Shown: positions 1 through 8,673, numbered from the stretch's first letter. The stretch is DNA of 42,940 nucleotides from a bacterium 1XD8-76 (GCA_003611955.1 RAZE01000027.1:1-42940); one strand, 5' to 3'. Notes: generated from the letters alone by a model not told the origin. A program made the numbers and translations.

Positions 1-146
1 ATCTTGTCGCGGAGCCGTTCCGAGCCGCCGCAGGAGGTAGACACTTCATAGTATGTGCCGCCGATTTTGTAACAGACAGTTTCTTCTGTCGGCTTCCCTT
101 TTTCCGGCAGATAGCCGCTGTCCTTGATTTCTGGTTCCCATTCCAT
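1..146 (-). CDS. TnpW-like transposon-encoded protein, N-terminal part (runs off left edge)
   Basis: The frame opens at an ATG preceded by a good ribosome site (GGAAGGG, about 5 bases upstream) and is still open at base 1, so only the first 48 codons are present. The segment Y-K-I-G-G-T-Y-Y-E-V followed by a conserved R-L-R-D-K is the pattern of the short TnpW family carried by conjugative transposons of gut Firmicutes; the function of that family is unknown. It implies that the region to the left is also mobile-element DNA. The call rests on about 25 recognisable residues, so it is tentative. Confidence 0.5.
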   Translation of the reverse strand, partial: MEWEPEIKDSGYLPEKGKPTEETVCYKIGGTYYEVSTSCGGSERLRDK

Positions 147-485
147 TCTTTTCCCTTCCTTTCCGTATCTTTTAAATTGAGAAGTTGCGGAGCAAGCATA
201 GGAAAGGGGTACCCTTTTCCGTAAATCTGCCCGTCCACGCTATAACTTGCCGGACAGATTTTGTGTTTGCACGTCACGGATGATACAAGATACAAAATTT
301 GCACCATAGCATTACATAATTGCTGCTGATTATACACGGCATAACACGGTTATACCGTATCTGCATTTGGAATAAAAAATATATTCCCACTAATCAGATT
401 AGTAGAAATATATTTTAAGATATGAGTTTTCCATCCATGGTATATGAAGTTTCTGCGGGTAAAATATCATCTAAAACTCACGACT
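147..485. other. Intergenic stretch without a convincing gene
   Basis: No frame with a start and ribosome site was found. The left half is mixed in base composition; the right half is AT-rich and holds the palindrome listed separately at 376-416. It separates the TnpW-like gene from the Gabija-associated gene. It could contain the edge of the element, but no repeat that would prove that is visible. Confidence 0.5.
376..416 (-). terminator. 41-bp palindrome, likely bidirectional terminator after the Gabija locus
   Basis: A near-perfect palindrome centred on base 396: outer arms AAAATATATT (376-385) and AATATATTTT (407-416), inner arms CTAATC (390-395) and GATTAG (397-402), with two mismatched pairs between. 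Read on the minus strand the stem runs into a T-rich tail, as expected for a Rho-independent terminator downstream of the minus-strand genes that end at 486. The AT-rich stem could instead be a protein-binding site. Confidence 0.6.
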
Positions 486-788
486 TTAAAAACTAACATC
501 TCGGTAACCGCCAACGTTACCTATTGATCCATAGTTGCCAGGATTGCCATAATTGCCGACATTACCATAATTTCCATAATTGCCAAAGCTTACGGAGCGA
601 TACGGTGAATTTACGTTATACATTAAGCGATTTTGGCATATTATCTCCCCTAAGTAACGACCTGACATGTCAATAAATATTTTTTCCTTAGGCATATAGT
701 GACCGATGTTCTGTCCAGATGGAGCATGAAGCTGCCCATTTACCAAATTAGCTATATGTTGCCCTTTACTATTAAATAAAAATTCCAT
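486..788 (-). CDS. Small 4-fold beta-flower-like protein with Gly/Asn/Tyr tail, next to Gabija
   Basis: A 100-residue cytosolic protein. Residues 1-60 (F-L-F-N-S-K-G-Q-H-I-A, G-R-Y-L-G-E-I) have the repeated short beta-hairpin pattern 'nG..ig.i...' that I associate with the 4-fold beta-flower domain. Residues 68-95 are low complexity, a run of G-N-Y-G units with V, P and S replacements. It starts 67 bases after the gajB stop in the same direction and precedes a strong palindrome, so it is probably the last gene of the Gabija transcript. Its biochemical role is unknown; an accessory or regulatory part in the defence locus is inference from position only. Confidence 0.6.
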   Translation of the reverse strand: MEFLFNSKGQHIANLVNGQLHAPSGQNIGHYMPKEKIFIDMSGRYLGEIICQNRLMYNVNSPYRSVSFGNYGNYGNVGNYGNPGNYGSIGNVGGYRDVSF

Positions 789-855
789 TTTTCCAATATC
801 AACCTTTCCTATTAATTATTTTAACAAAAATACAGTTAAATATAGAATCATTTAT

Positions 856-1955
856 TTAAGATTCCCATACAGAAATTCCGTCTACATTTTTAGATTTAGT
901 AATTACAATTGCTACGCTATACTTTGCTCTTGTTACTGCCACATACAACCTAGCCCTGCTTTTAGGCTTAAGGTCTTTATTATGATTAAATATCCATTCT
1001 TGCATCGGGGTCGTTGGATATATAATCACTCTATTAAAGGTCAGGCCTTTTGCATCACCAAAGTTCATAACTGGGTGCTTATCATTAACATTAACCTTTT
1101 TAGAGTCTCTAAGCTGTATTGGTTTATATTTTTCCAAGTACGATTCAACATCCTTTGCGTGAACAAAGAATACACCATCATGACCAGTAGCTTCCTTTGT
1201 TTTAGCTGAGCAGGGTGGAAATTCTGGATATATAGTGTTAGCAAAGTTACAAATTCTTTTTTCATTACGATGAGTAATATTTAAAGTGGTTTTATCAACG
1301 AAGATGCTAAGATTGCGTTCCTTAATAAAATCCTCTATATTCCCTTCACTATATTTATGGTTCTTTGCCTCTTCATGAGTATGGTAAGTTACTTGTCTGG
1401 GATCGCCTATCATCAGTAAATTTGTATTATTCCTCGATAGCAAATCAACAATCTCTAAATCATATCCTGCTAAGTCTTGCACTTCGTCAATAAAAATATA
1501 TTTATATATACGAGTAATCCTATCAATGGTAATCCCTGAATTTATCTCATTGAGTTTATAAACAAATTTTGAAAGTTTGTCGGAATAAATTCTTCCATCA
1601 TTCGTAAAATAATGTTGTGCTACTTCACTCTCTCTCTGTAATATACTGGCTTACCATTATAACAATATTTAAGTCCTGATTTTTTATTGACAAGCAGGAG
1701 TCCTGTCACCTTATTTTCATATAAAAAACTCTGATATGGTTTAACTCCTTGTTGAATAAGAAAAGAAAACCATGTTTGTACTATTATATTGGATGGGATA
1801 CAGCCATTTAGCTCAAATATTTTCTTTTTTATTTCTTGCTCGTTTGACTCCGTAAAAGTCGTAATTAAAACTTTATCAGAAGCTATTTTCAATGCTTCGT
1901 TAACGAGATGAGTTGTTTTTCCCGCACCAGCAGCAGCGATTATTAATTTATTCAT
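856..1955 (-). pseudogene. gajB: Gabija helicase GajB, UvrD/Rep-like, frameshifted
   Basis: GajB is the UvrD-like helicase partner of GajA in the Gabija anti-phage system. The N-terminal part carries Walker A (A-A-G-A-G-K-T-T, residues 8-15). After a frame change come Walker B (F-I-D-E-V-Q-D), motif III (G-D-P-R-Q), motif IV (I-T-H-R-N) and motif VI (Y-V-A-V-T-R-A-K). The reading frame breaks in a (CT)5 run at 1628-1637 and meets a stop at 1620. Taking out one CT unit restores a continuous protein of about 365 residues, short against roughly 490 for the studied B. cereus protein. Its ATG overlaps the end of gajA by 8 bases. The break may be a slipped-strand on/off switch, true decay or a sequencing slip. 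Confidence 0.85.
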
Positions 1956-3594
1956 TCTTGTTTATAACCTCGGAGATGTATTTAGGAAAGTTTACCTTTT
2001 TCTTAGTATCAAATATCGCTAATGCGCAATCTGTTTTATGATGTTGCATATATGTTCTCAGCCCATCGTCATCAGCATAAGATGTGCCAAATATCTCATT
2101 AAACGTGGCTAAATCATTTACTTTGAGCAGTTTTGGCTCCAAAGTATTATAATTGTACGGGCTCTTTCCAATAATTAAATCACCAGTATCGACTTCTTCG
2201 TCATAAGAAATCTCGATATAATCTTTTTTATTGTCGCCTATATAATTTGAATACTTTTTCTCAAGAGCTGATACATCACCATCATTATCTGTTATAACCG
2301 CTGTATCCTTATGCAATTTCTCTGCAATTTCCAGAAAACGCAAAAAAGCCGTCCCCACAGAGATAATATCTATTCCATCCTGAATCGGAAGTCGTCCATT
2401 GTGGCTCACCATATATGCTTTCTGGACAATCAGCTCATCAGAGTCACCTTCGACCAGTATGGCTCTTTTACATAAAATAAGGCGTAAGGTATCATATCCA
2501 GACATTTTTCTAAAAAATTCTGTTGATTCTAGTTCTGACAGCCTCGTTATACGGTGATCATTCAACAATATAAGGTTCTCTAAGCCTAATTTATTAGCTA
2601 CATAACTGCTATGTGTAGATATTAATATTTGTCGATCAGTACATTTTTGTGATATGGACATTATAAGTTGGTTTAAATGAGAGAAAGAGAGATGACTTTC
2701 AGGTTCTTCTAATAAAATAATTCCAGCTTTTTGTGCTCGCCTGTTACTAAGTGCCAACTCGGTCTTTATAGCACACTGTGTACCTTTCCCAACAAATCCA
2801 AATGGGATACCATCTACCTGCGTGAGTAAACTATGCTCCCATGCATTTTTTGTCCCTAAGTTCGCGGATAAAGAAATTGAGCCGTTAGACATTGATGCCT
2901 CTGCTGTAATCTTTTTATTAATATTTTCAATCGCTTTGGCTTCGGAAAAAAAATCCACCATATTCCTGTGCGCTTGTGCAATAGTAGTTATCTCCTCTAA
3001 AGATAAGATATCCTTTACAATGTGGGAAATGTATACATCTGACCCGTTTTGATAGTAATAGTTAGAAGAGTCAATCATGGCAGACTTCACAGGTATGCTT
3101 TTTGTCGTAATTGTTTTACGGGCAAATGTATTCCAAGATACTTCGTAATATTCAATTGGCAGGCTTGTTAAATTTTTACTTTCTATAATTTTCTGATACT
3201 CATCATTATATTTTTCGTCATAGGCAATCTTAAATTGTAGCCCCTCAACTTTTGTTTCCTTGTCTGTATTTTCGTTACCCTCGAATAGCTCCGCATCCAT
3301 AGGAGCATCAAAAAATATCTCAATCAGTATTGTTGGCGGCGCAATGGCTTTTCCACTCCGAACGGAGGTTATGTATTCTAAAACAGCTTCATTATTGAAT
3401 AAATACTGAGACAATTCATTTCTTATATTATGTCCATGGTAATATCCCGTCAACGCCACATGTATTGCTTCCAAAATAGTTGACTTCCCAGATTCATTAT
3501 CTCCAACGAGAATATTAAGCCCTTGATTAAGATATAATGTAAAGATTCCTTTATAACTTTTGAAATTTTGTATTTTTATTTTGCTAATTGCCAT
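1948..3594 (-). CDS. gajA: Gabija endonuclease GajA (OLD-family ATPase-TOPRIM)
   Basis: A 548-residue OLD-family nuclease. The N-terminal ABC-type ATPase shows Walker A (G-D-N-E-S-G-K-S-T, about 31-39), and Walker B with L-L-E-E-P-E-S-H near 295. The C-terminal TOPRIM has L-V-E-G-D-S-D-E near 382 and T-D-N-D-G-D near 435. In characterised Gabija, GajA nicks phage DNA when nucleotide pools fall and assembles with GajB. Length is close to the usual 570-580. The start follows GGATGGTGA and a plausible promoter lies upstream. Overlap with gajB implies translational coupling. All key motifs look intact, so GajA alone could be active even if gajB is off. Confidence 0.92.
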   Translation of the reverse strand: MAISKIKIQNFKSYKGIFTLYLNQGLNILVGDNESGKSTILEAIHVALTGYYHGHNIRNELSQYLFNNEAVLEYITSVRSGKAIAPPTILIEIFFDAPMDAELFEGNENTDKETKVEGLQFKIAYDEKYNDEYQKIIESKNLTSLPIEYYEVSWNTFARKTITTKSIPVKSAMIDSSNYYYQNGSDVYISHIVKDILSLEEITTIAQAHRNMVDFFSEAKAIENINKKITAEASMSNGSISLSANLGTKNAWEHSLLTQVDGIPFGFVGKGTQCAIKTELALSNRRAQKAGIILLEEPESHLSFSHLNQLIMSISQKCTDRQILISTHSSYVANKLGLENLILLNDHRITRLSELESTEFFRKMSGYDTLRLILCKRAILVEGDSDELIVQKAYMVSHNGRLPIQDGIDIISVGTAFLRFLEIAEKLHKDTAVITDNDGDVSALEKKYSNYIGDNKKDYIEISYDEEVDTGDLIIGKSPYNYNTLEPKLLKVNDLATFNEIFGTSYADDDGLRTYMQHHKTDCALAIFDTKKKVNFPKYISEVINKNE

Positions 3595-3653
3595 TTATTC
3601 ACCATCCAATATGTTTAACTCAGGTTATATAGTTAACGTAATTATACAATGAA

Positions 3654-3683
3654 ATTATATTTTAGTATAGTACAGACCATCAA
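3654..3683 (-). promoter_or_regulatory. Probable promoter for the Gabija operon
   Basis: On the minus strand, a -35-like TTGATG (3678-3683) is followed after 18 bases by a perfect TATAAT (3654-3659), about 60 bases before the gajA start. The surrounding region is AT-rich, so chance matches are possible, but spacing, orientation and position fit a sigma-A promoter. Confidence 0.5.
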
Positions 3684-3744
3684 CATTTCATTATCTTTCG
3701 TTATTGTATCAGAAAAGTCACTACTCTAGAGAGTAATACCGGGG

Positions 3745-3775
3745 AAAAGCCCACAGGTAATCCCTGCAGGCTTTT
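3745..3775 (-). terminator. Terminator after the recombinase operon
   Basis: Arms AAAAGCC (3745-3751) and GGCTTTT (3769-3775) pair perfectly, with an inner CAGG/CCTG pairing. On the minus strand it lies just past the stop of the resolvase-like gene at 3803 and ends in T's; it also isolates the Gabija promoter from readthrough. Confidence 0.7.
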
Positions 3776-3802
3776 AAGTAATGTGCCATGTTGAAGTGCT
3801 TG

Positions 3803-4192
3803 TCATAGTCGCCGTTGGTATTTCCACAGTTTCTTAAACAGTCGGTATTGTTCTTCGGCATCATTGTCATGTTTCCACCATTCTAGGCTGAACACCTGGA
3901 CGCCATGTTCTTCACAAATGGCCATAAATTCTCTAAAGATGTCCAAATTACCGGAGATAGTGGATGCTTCCAGAGTAACTACCACGCCCACTTCGCCTTT
4001 TTTGATTGAATCTTCCAGACGCATAAGCTCGCTTCTTTCTGACAGTGTTTTTTCATGGAACACTTCCGTTTCCCATGTGCTCATATTCGGATAGTTACTG
4101 AGACGTTTTTGCATCTGGATAAGGTACTCGGTCTCACTAAATGAGGTATGAAATCCATGACAGTAAAAAGCCGCTTTCTTCTGTTTTTCCAT
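3803..4192 (-). CDS. Resolvase-fold protein lacking the catalytic serine
   Basis: A 129-residue protein that keeps the later half of a serine-recombinase catalytic fold: an acidic helix, the strand K-G-E-V-G-V-V-V-T, and the segment F-R-E-F-M-A-I-C-E-E-H-G-V-Q-V-F. The N-terminus reads A-A-F-Y-C-H-G-F-H-T where active recombinases have A-Y-x-R-V-S, so the nucleophile is missing. DNA-binding and zinc domains are absent. It is the last gene of the recombinase operon, with its own GGGAGG ribosome site lying beside a hairpin. A regulatory or directionality role is inferred from similarity and position. Confidence 0.55.
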   Translation of the reverse strand: MEKQKKAAFYCHGFHTSFSETEYLIQMQKRLSNYPNMSTWETEVFHEKTLSERSELMRLEDSIKKGEVGVVVTLEASTISGNLDIFREFMAICEEHGVQVFSLEWWKHDNDAEEQYRLFKKLWKYQRRL

Positions 4193-4199
4193 TTGTGTT

Positions 4200-4233
4200 C
4201 CTCCCGTGGAGAGCCCGTGGCAGAGCCACGGGC
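4200..4233 (-). promoter_or_regulatory. Hairpin with two competing CCACGGG strands at the ribosome site
   Basis: On the minus strand GCCCGTGGC (4225-4233) pairs perfectly with GCCACGGGC (4213-4221) across a 3-base loop. A second CCACGGG (4203-4209) immediately follows and overlaps the GGGAGG ribosome site (4200-4205) of the resolvase-like gene. The same 5' arm could pair with either copy, leaving the ribosome site free or covered. Switching is inference; the complementarity is directly visible. Confidence 0.5.
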
Positions 4234-4254
4234 TTATAAGGTGCTGAATTTAAT

Positions 4255-5868
4255 TTATTTTTTGGGATTTACTGTTTGTAGCCGTATTGCTATCTCCGTG
4301 CCTCCCCAAAAGAGGAAAGTAAAGGCTTTATCCGAGGATACTGTTACCGTATCAATCATGGCATTCCAGATATCCGGACTGAACTTCTCCAGTCTGTCCT
4401 CACACTGTTTCAGGATACTGAGGGAACGGGATATCTGTTCTCTGCGCCCGTGCTGTTCGAGGAGCTGCTTCTGTAGGCTGTTAACCTGCTCCTCAGCTTC
4501 CTGGCATGATGCATCCATCTCTGCAAACCGGCGGTTATATTCCCCTTGGTCCTGTATACGCCGGGTATTCTCCACCATATAGCTGCGCAGGTCTTCAATC
4601 AGTCTGGCATGCTTAGCTTTGGTGGCATCCAGCTCCCTTTCCAACGCACTGGTATCCGACAACCGGGACAGAAGTTTTTCCATCTGGGCCATATGCTTTT
4701 CTTTTTCTTTATGGAATTGGTTAAAAGCAGTAACAAAGGCGTTTTCCAGCTCACATTCATCCAGATTGGGTGTAGTGCAGCAGGATTCACCGTCATACTT
4801 TCGGTTACAACGCCAGGTAGATTTCTCGTATTTACTGCCGCTGTGCCAGACCTTTCGGCCATAATATCCGCCGCAGTCGCCACAGATTACTTTTGAGTTA
4901 AACGGGCTGTTTTTGTGCAGCTGACGGCGTTTTGGCCGCCGCCGTTCAATCTCTTTCTGGACCAGGGCAAAGGTCTCCGGGTCAATGATTGCCGGGTGGG
5001 AATTTTCTATGTAATATTGTGGTAGTTCCCCTTTATTTTTTCGGATTGTTTTAGTAAGAAAATCCGCCGTGTAAGTCTTCTGAAGCAGGGCATCGCCTTT
5101 ATACTTCTCATTCTGGAGTATACTCATAATGGTAGAAACGCTCCATATCTTTTTACCTTTAGGTGTCGGTATCCCCCGCCCGGTAAGGTGTTCGGCTATT
5201 TCCCGGACAGTCTTTCCACCCAGAAACAGATGGTAAATTTCCCGGACTATCGCTGCCTCTTCCTCAACAATCTTCGGAAGTCCATCGTTACCTTTCTCAT
5301 AACCAAGGAAAGATTTATATGGCATGGAGATTTTGCCTTCCTCCATGCTGCGGCGTTTCCCCCAGGACACGTTTTCGCTGATGGAACGGCTTTCCTCCTG
5401 GGCCAGGCTGCTCATGATGGTAATCATCACCTCGCCCTTGGCATCAAGGGTATAAATATTTTCTTTCTCAAAGTAGACCTCTATTCCTTTGGTCTTCAGC
5501 TGCCGGATTGTAGTCAGGGTGTCTACCGTATTGCGGGCGAAACGGCTGATGGATTTAGTCAGAATCAGGTCAATTTTCCCAGACAGGGCATCTGCAACCA
5601 TACGATTAAAACCATCGCGTTTCTTAGTATTGGTACCGGAAATTCCCTCGTCCGTATAGACCGCGACAAACTCCCATTCAGGGTTGTTGTTAATGTATCT
5701 GGTATAAAAATCCACCTGTGCCTCATAACTGGAAAGCTGCTCGTCCTGGTCGGTAGAAACACGGGCATAAGCTGCCACACGTTTTTTTCGCTGCTCCTGC
5801 ATGAATGGGGTGGAAGTTAAGCTCAACCTGCTTTCAATTTTCTGTACTGTCCTTTTCTGTATAGTCAT
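4255..5868 (-). CDS. Large serine recombinase (first of a pair)
   Basis: A 537-residue site-specific recombinase. The N-terminal resolvase domain has A-Y-A-R-V-S-T with nucleophile Ser38; later come D-E-G-I-S-G-T and the arginine-rich S-I-S-R-F-A-R-N. A recombinase DNA-binding domain is followed by a zinc beta-ribbon (C-G-D-C then paired cysteines near 340-375) and a long coiled coil to about 500. It overlaps the stop of the upstream recombinase by ATGA, so the two are translationally coupled. Such proteins excise and integrate mobile elements by strand exchange at attachment sites. It appears intact. Confidence 0.9.
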   Translation of the reverse strand: MTIQKRTVQKIESRLSLTSTPFMQEQRKKRVAAYARVSTDQDEQLSSYEAQVDFYTRYINNNPEWEFVAVYTDEGISGTNTKKRDGFNRMVADALSGKIDLILTKSISRFARNTVDTLTTIRQLKTKGIEVYFEKENIYTLDAKGEVMITIMSSLAQEESRSISENVSWGKRRSMEEGKISMPYKSFLGYEKGNDGLPKIVEEEAAIVREIYHLFLGGKTVREIAEHLTGRGIPTPKGKKIWSVSTIMSILQNEKYKGDALLQKTYTADFLTKTIRKNKGELPQYYIENSHPAIIDPETFALVQKEIERRRPKRRQLHKNSPFNSKVICGDCGGYYGRKVWHSGSKYEKSTWRCNRKYDGESCCTTPNLDECELENAFVTAFNQFHKEKEKHMAQMEKLLSRLSDTSALERELDATKAKHARLIEDLRSYMVENTRRIQDQGEYNRRFAEMDASCQEAEEQVNSLQKQLLEQHGRREQISRSLSILKQCEDRLEKFSPDIWNAMIDTVTVSSDKAFTFLFWGGTEIAIRLQTVNPKK

Positions 5869-7202
5869 GGCCTTCTCCTTTCTTCAAGATATTTTAGCCG
5901 ACGCTCTCTGGCCTGCTGTTTCATTTCTTCTGTCCAACTTTCCCGGCGAGAGTGATTCTGCCAGGTAACCTCCTGGGTATGGCCATCATGGAATACGTAG
6001 ACCAGATGGTTATGTTCGGGTACCTGTATTTCCGTGATACGATCCAGTAAGGTTCCCCGATCTAAATTTTCAATTTCCAGAACTTCCATGGTTTTCTGTA
6101 TCAGGATATCCTCTGGAATTTTACGTGATGGGCATGCGTTTTTTCCATAGTTCATAGCTGTTGTGCAAAACCAAACAGGTTTGGGCGCATATTTTTTTGA
6201 AGATGAAGCAAGTTTTCTATGAAGGTGACGCCCACATAGCCCGCATCGGATCATACTCGTAAAAAGATGCGCCTCTGATGTCACATGATGAGAGTGGCAC
6301 TTTTCTGCCCGCAGCATCAATTCCTGCTGTACCTGCTCAAACGTATCTCGGTCAATAATGGCCTCATGGGCATTGCTTACAGAATACATTGGCAGTTCAC
6401 CATGGTTTATCATTTGCTTTTTACTGATATGGTCTAACCGGTATGTTTTCTGCAATAACAGATTCCCGGCATATTTTTCGTTACGGAGTATATGGCGGAC
6501 TGTCATTTTATTCCATTCAGAACCTCTTTTAGTTGGGACTTCCATACGCCGGAGCTTTTTTGCTATGGCGTTAATCCCCATTCCAGAAAGAAAATCGGCA
6601 TATATTTGCCGGACGATTTCCGCCTCGTCAGGTATGACTCGCAATACGCCATTCTCCAGATAATAGCCAAGCATATTTCCAGTGTTAGGATACCCCTGCT
6701 CAAACTTCTTGCGGATACGCCATTTCTGGTTCTCGCTGGCAGACCAGCTCTCTTCCTGAGCAAAGGTAGCCAGAAGTGTCAGCATCAGTTCGCCATCAGA
6801 ACTCATGGTATGGATGTTCTCTTTCTCAAAATAGATATCGATGCCAAGCTCTTTCAGTTCCCGTGCGGTTTCCAGGACAGTCACCATATTGCGGGCAAGC
6901 CTTGTTACGGATTTGGTAATGACCATGTCAATCTTCCCGGCCCGGCAGTCCGCAAGCAGCTGCTGGAACTGCGGCCGGTCCTCCCTGGTGCCGGTCATGG
7001 CCTCGTCGGCATAAATCCTGACCAGCTGCCAGTCGCCCCGGCTGCCAATATACTCATTGTAATAACTGATCTGGACAGACAGGGAGTGGAGCTGGGCATC
7101 CTTGCCGGACGAAACGCGGGCATAGGCTGCCACACGTTTACGCTTAACAGGCATCAGAGCGGTCTTCTCCAGTTTGGTAATCTTTCTTATATTATCCATC
7201 AT
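5865..7202 (-). CDS. Large serine recombinase (second of the pair)
   Basis: About 445 residues from the ATG at 7202, chosen because GGAGGTGG sits just upstream; the frame is open further up without a site. The catalytic domain shows V-A-A-Y-A-R-V-S-S (nucleophile near residue 31) and the motif T-R-L-A-R-N. A recombinase domain and a zinc ribbon (C-G-L-C and a second cysteine pair) follow. The coiled coil is short compared with its neighbour. Tandem large serine recombinases are common in integrative elements of Lachnospiraceae and may act as a heteromeric pair. Intact. Confidence 0.9.
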   Translation of the reverse strand: MMDNIRKITKLEKTALMPVKRKRVAAYARVSSGKDAQLHSLSVQISYYNEYIGSRGDWQLVRIYADEAMTGTREDRPQFQQLLADCRAGKIDMVITKSVTRLARNMVTVLETARELKELGIDIYFEKENIHTMSSDGELMLTLLATFAQEESWSASENQKWRIRKKFEQGYPNTGNMLGYYLENGVLRVIPDEAEIVRQIYADFLSGMGINAIAKKLRRMEVPTKRGSEWNKMTVRHILRNEKYAGNLLLQKTYRLDHISKKQMINHGELPMYSVSNAHEAIIDRDTFEQVQQELMLRAEKCHSHHVTSEAHLFTSMIRCGLCGRHLHRKLASSSKKYAPKPVWFCTTAMNYGKNACPSRKIPEDILIQKTMEVLEIENLDRGTLLDRITEIQVPEHNHLVYVFHDGHTQEVTWQNHSRRESWTEEMKQQARERRLKYLEERRRP

Positions 7203-7224
7203 TCCACCTCCATTTGTGTGTTTA

Positions 7225-7250
7225 AGGGGGAGCCGTAAAGGCATCCCCCT
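7225..7250 (-). promoter_or_regulatory. Hairpin before the second recombinase
   Basis: AGGGGGA (7225-7231) pairs with TCCCCCT (7244-7250), extended by GCC/GGC around a 5-base loop. It lies between the DUF4314 stop and the recombinase ribosome site. No T-run follows, so it looks more like an mRNA stability or attenuation element than a full terminator. Confidence 0.45.
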
Positions 7251-7261
7251 GATGTAAAGTG

Positions 7262-7495
7262 CTATATCTTTTTGATCCGGTCAACGCCGTAAACGACGCC
7301 GAGGCTGGAGCCGCAGTCCCAGTTAACAAATACCGTGCCGGTATCATCAACTACATTTACTGTACCGCGGTCTCCGGGAGAGAGCTTACTGTATGGGTCA
7401 TCCATGGAGATGAGCTCCACCCGTGAGCCTCTGGGGTACATTTCCCGTACCTGCTCTACGGTTTTCCGGCTGGGGAACTGGTTCCTATTTGCCAT
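7262..7495 (-). CDS. DUF4314 family protein
   Basis: A 77-residue protein starting at an ATG with a GGGAGGTGAG ribosome site. It has the family pattern: a basic N-terminus, G-S-R-V-E-L-I, P-G-x-x-G-T-V and ending W-D-x-G-S-S-L-G-V-V-Y-G-V-D. This is a small SH3-like beta barrel seen in prophages and integrative elements beside serine recombinases; its function is unknown. It overlaps the end of the upstream gene by 11 bases, so it is part of the same operon. Confidence 0.8.
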   Translation of the reverse strand: MANRNQFPSRKTVEQVREMYPRGSRVELISMDDPYSKLSPGDRGTVNVVDDTGTVFVNWDCGSSLGVVYGVDRIKKI

Positions 7496-8399
7496 AGTTC
7501 TCACCTCCCTCCGTTTCTGGCTGTGGCACAGTTTCTGTGGCCGTTTCTGACGGATTGTCGGCTGGCCGTGAAGCTGAACCGGCGTCCTCCGTATTATTCG
7601 GAGCAGGCCTGTTTGGCGCATGTCCGGATTTCCAGCTGCTGTTGCCGGTAAGGTTACGGAGCAGTATCCTCCTGGCGGTTTTGTACTCATTCCCGACAAA
7701 GCCCAACTGCACCAGAAAGAGGCGCATATCAAATTTGTCATTCTCGCTGCCGCGTTCTCTGGCAGTTATGCGCCTGCGTTTCTTTGCCGTGTCACAGATA
7801 GCGGCAATCAGGCGACTGTAGGCATCCGCTTCGCCCTCCAGTCCATGCAGAGTAAACCAAGGAAATTTTAAGGTATCCCCGGTATCGGCAACCAGAAGCC
7901 GTTCTGTCCCAAGGGCCTTTTTGAGGAGGGTCTCTTTACTGGTAATGATTTTCTGCAAGTTATCTAGGGAAATATCTGTAAAACCAGTCTTAGGCATTTC
8001 TATAGTCAGGGTATTTTCCTCATCGGAATTACCCGTGGCCATTAAAGGAGCTGTGTCAGTGTTATCGGCAGCAGCTTCTGTGGCTTCATCTACTACATTT
8101 TCTGTAGCGACTTCCGCCGTGCCGACTGTAGCTTCCTCTATGAGAGAATCTTCCTCAGCAGGAGTTTCTGCAATAAAACCTTCCTCCTGCAGGCGCAAAA
8201 CTAAGCTTTCCATTTCCTCCCGCCCGGCATCATTCATGCCGAACAAAGAGCCTTTCCTGCTTATCCGGTAATCACCTACAACGTAAGCGAAAGTCGGCGC
8301 CCCGAGATAAACTGCCGGTTTTTCCAGTATCCGGCTGATTGTATCCACCAGTGCCTTACGTTCTGGTCCGGTCCGGTTGTAGCTGTATTTTTTGCTCAT
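7485..8399 (-). CDS. Mobile-element 'virulence-related' family protein
   Basis: A 304-residue protein from the ATG at 8399 (GGAG upstream). The N-terminus S-K-K-Y-S-Y-N-R-T-G-P-E-R-K-A-L-V and the C-terminal R-R-R-I-T-A-R-E with R-L-F-L-V-Q-L-G-F-V-G-x-E-Y-K match a family routinely labelled 'virulence protein' in Clostridia integrative elements and phages. The name has no experimental basis that I know of. An acidic Ala/Thr/Glu-rich linker sits at about 90-140. It lies between DUF5049 and DUF4314, as in related elements. Confidence 0.65.
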   Translation of the reverse strand: MSKKYSYNRTGPERKALVDTISRILEKPAVYLGAPTFAYVVGDYRISRKGSLFGMNDAGREEMESLVLRLQEEGFIAETPAEEDSLIEEATVGTAEVATENVVDEATEAAADNTDTAPLMATGNSDEENTLTIEMPKTGFTDISLDNLQKIITSKETLLKKALGTERLLVADTGDTLKFPWFTLHGLEGEADAYSRLIAAICDTAKKRRRITARERGSENDKFDMRLFLVQLGFVGNEYKTARRILLRNLTGNSSWKSGHAPNRPAPNNTEDAGSASRPADNPSETATETVPQPETEGGENYGK

Positions 8400-8489
8400 G
8401 GTATTTTTACTCCTTTCTTTAGTCCGCACACCATCTATCACTCAGACCATAATAAAAAGCAAGTCTTGAGATGTACATAAAATATGGTG

Positions 8490-8669
8490 TTACTCGTCCT
8501 CCCCGGTAAGAATAAAATACACGTACTCCTTCCGGTGGTCTTCAATATATATGACCAGCTCGTAAAACCTTTCACGGTTGGCGATATACTGGACCATACG
8601 GGTATCCAGCATGTTGGTTTCACCGGAATCCCGGACTGCCATGATCTGCTGTTTAATGGTTTCCGTCAT
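8490..8669 (-). CDS. DUF5049 family protein
   Basis: A 59-residue protein; the start at 8669 has an excellent AAAGGAGGTG site. The body I-K-Q-Q-I-M-A-V-R-D-S-G-E-T-N-M and the C-terminal H-R-K-E-Y-V-Y-F-I-L are the hallmarks of DUF5049, a mobile-element family of unknown function. It follows the IS-truncated gene directly and precedes the 'virulence-related' gene. Confidence 0.75.
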   Translation of the reverse strand: MTETIKQQIMAVRDSGETNMLDTRMVQYIANRERFYELVIYIEDHRKEYVYFILTGEDE

Positions 8670-8673
8670 CTGC

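Noticed and set aside
4148..7238. Long plus-strand open frames across the recombinase genes
   Set aside because: They are antisense to intact recombinases with full catalytic motifs and lack ribosome sites and recognisable domains.
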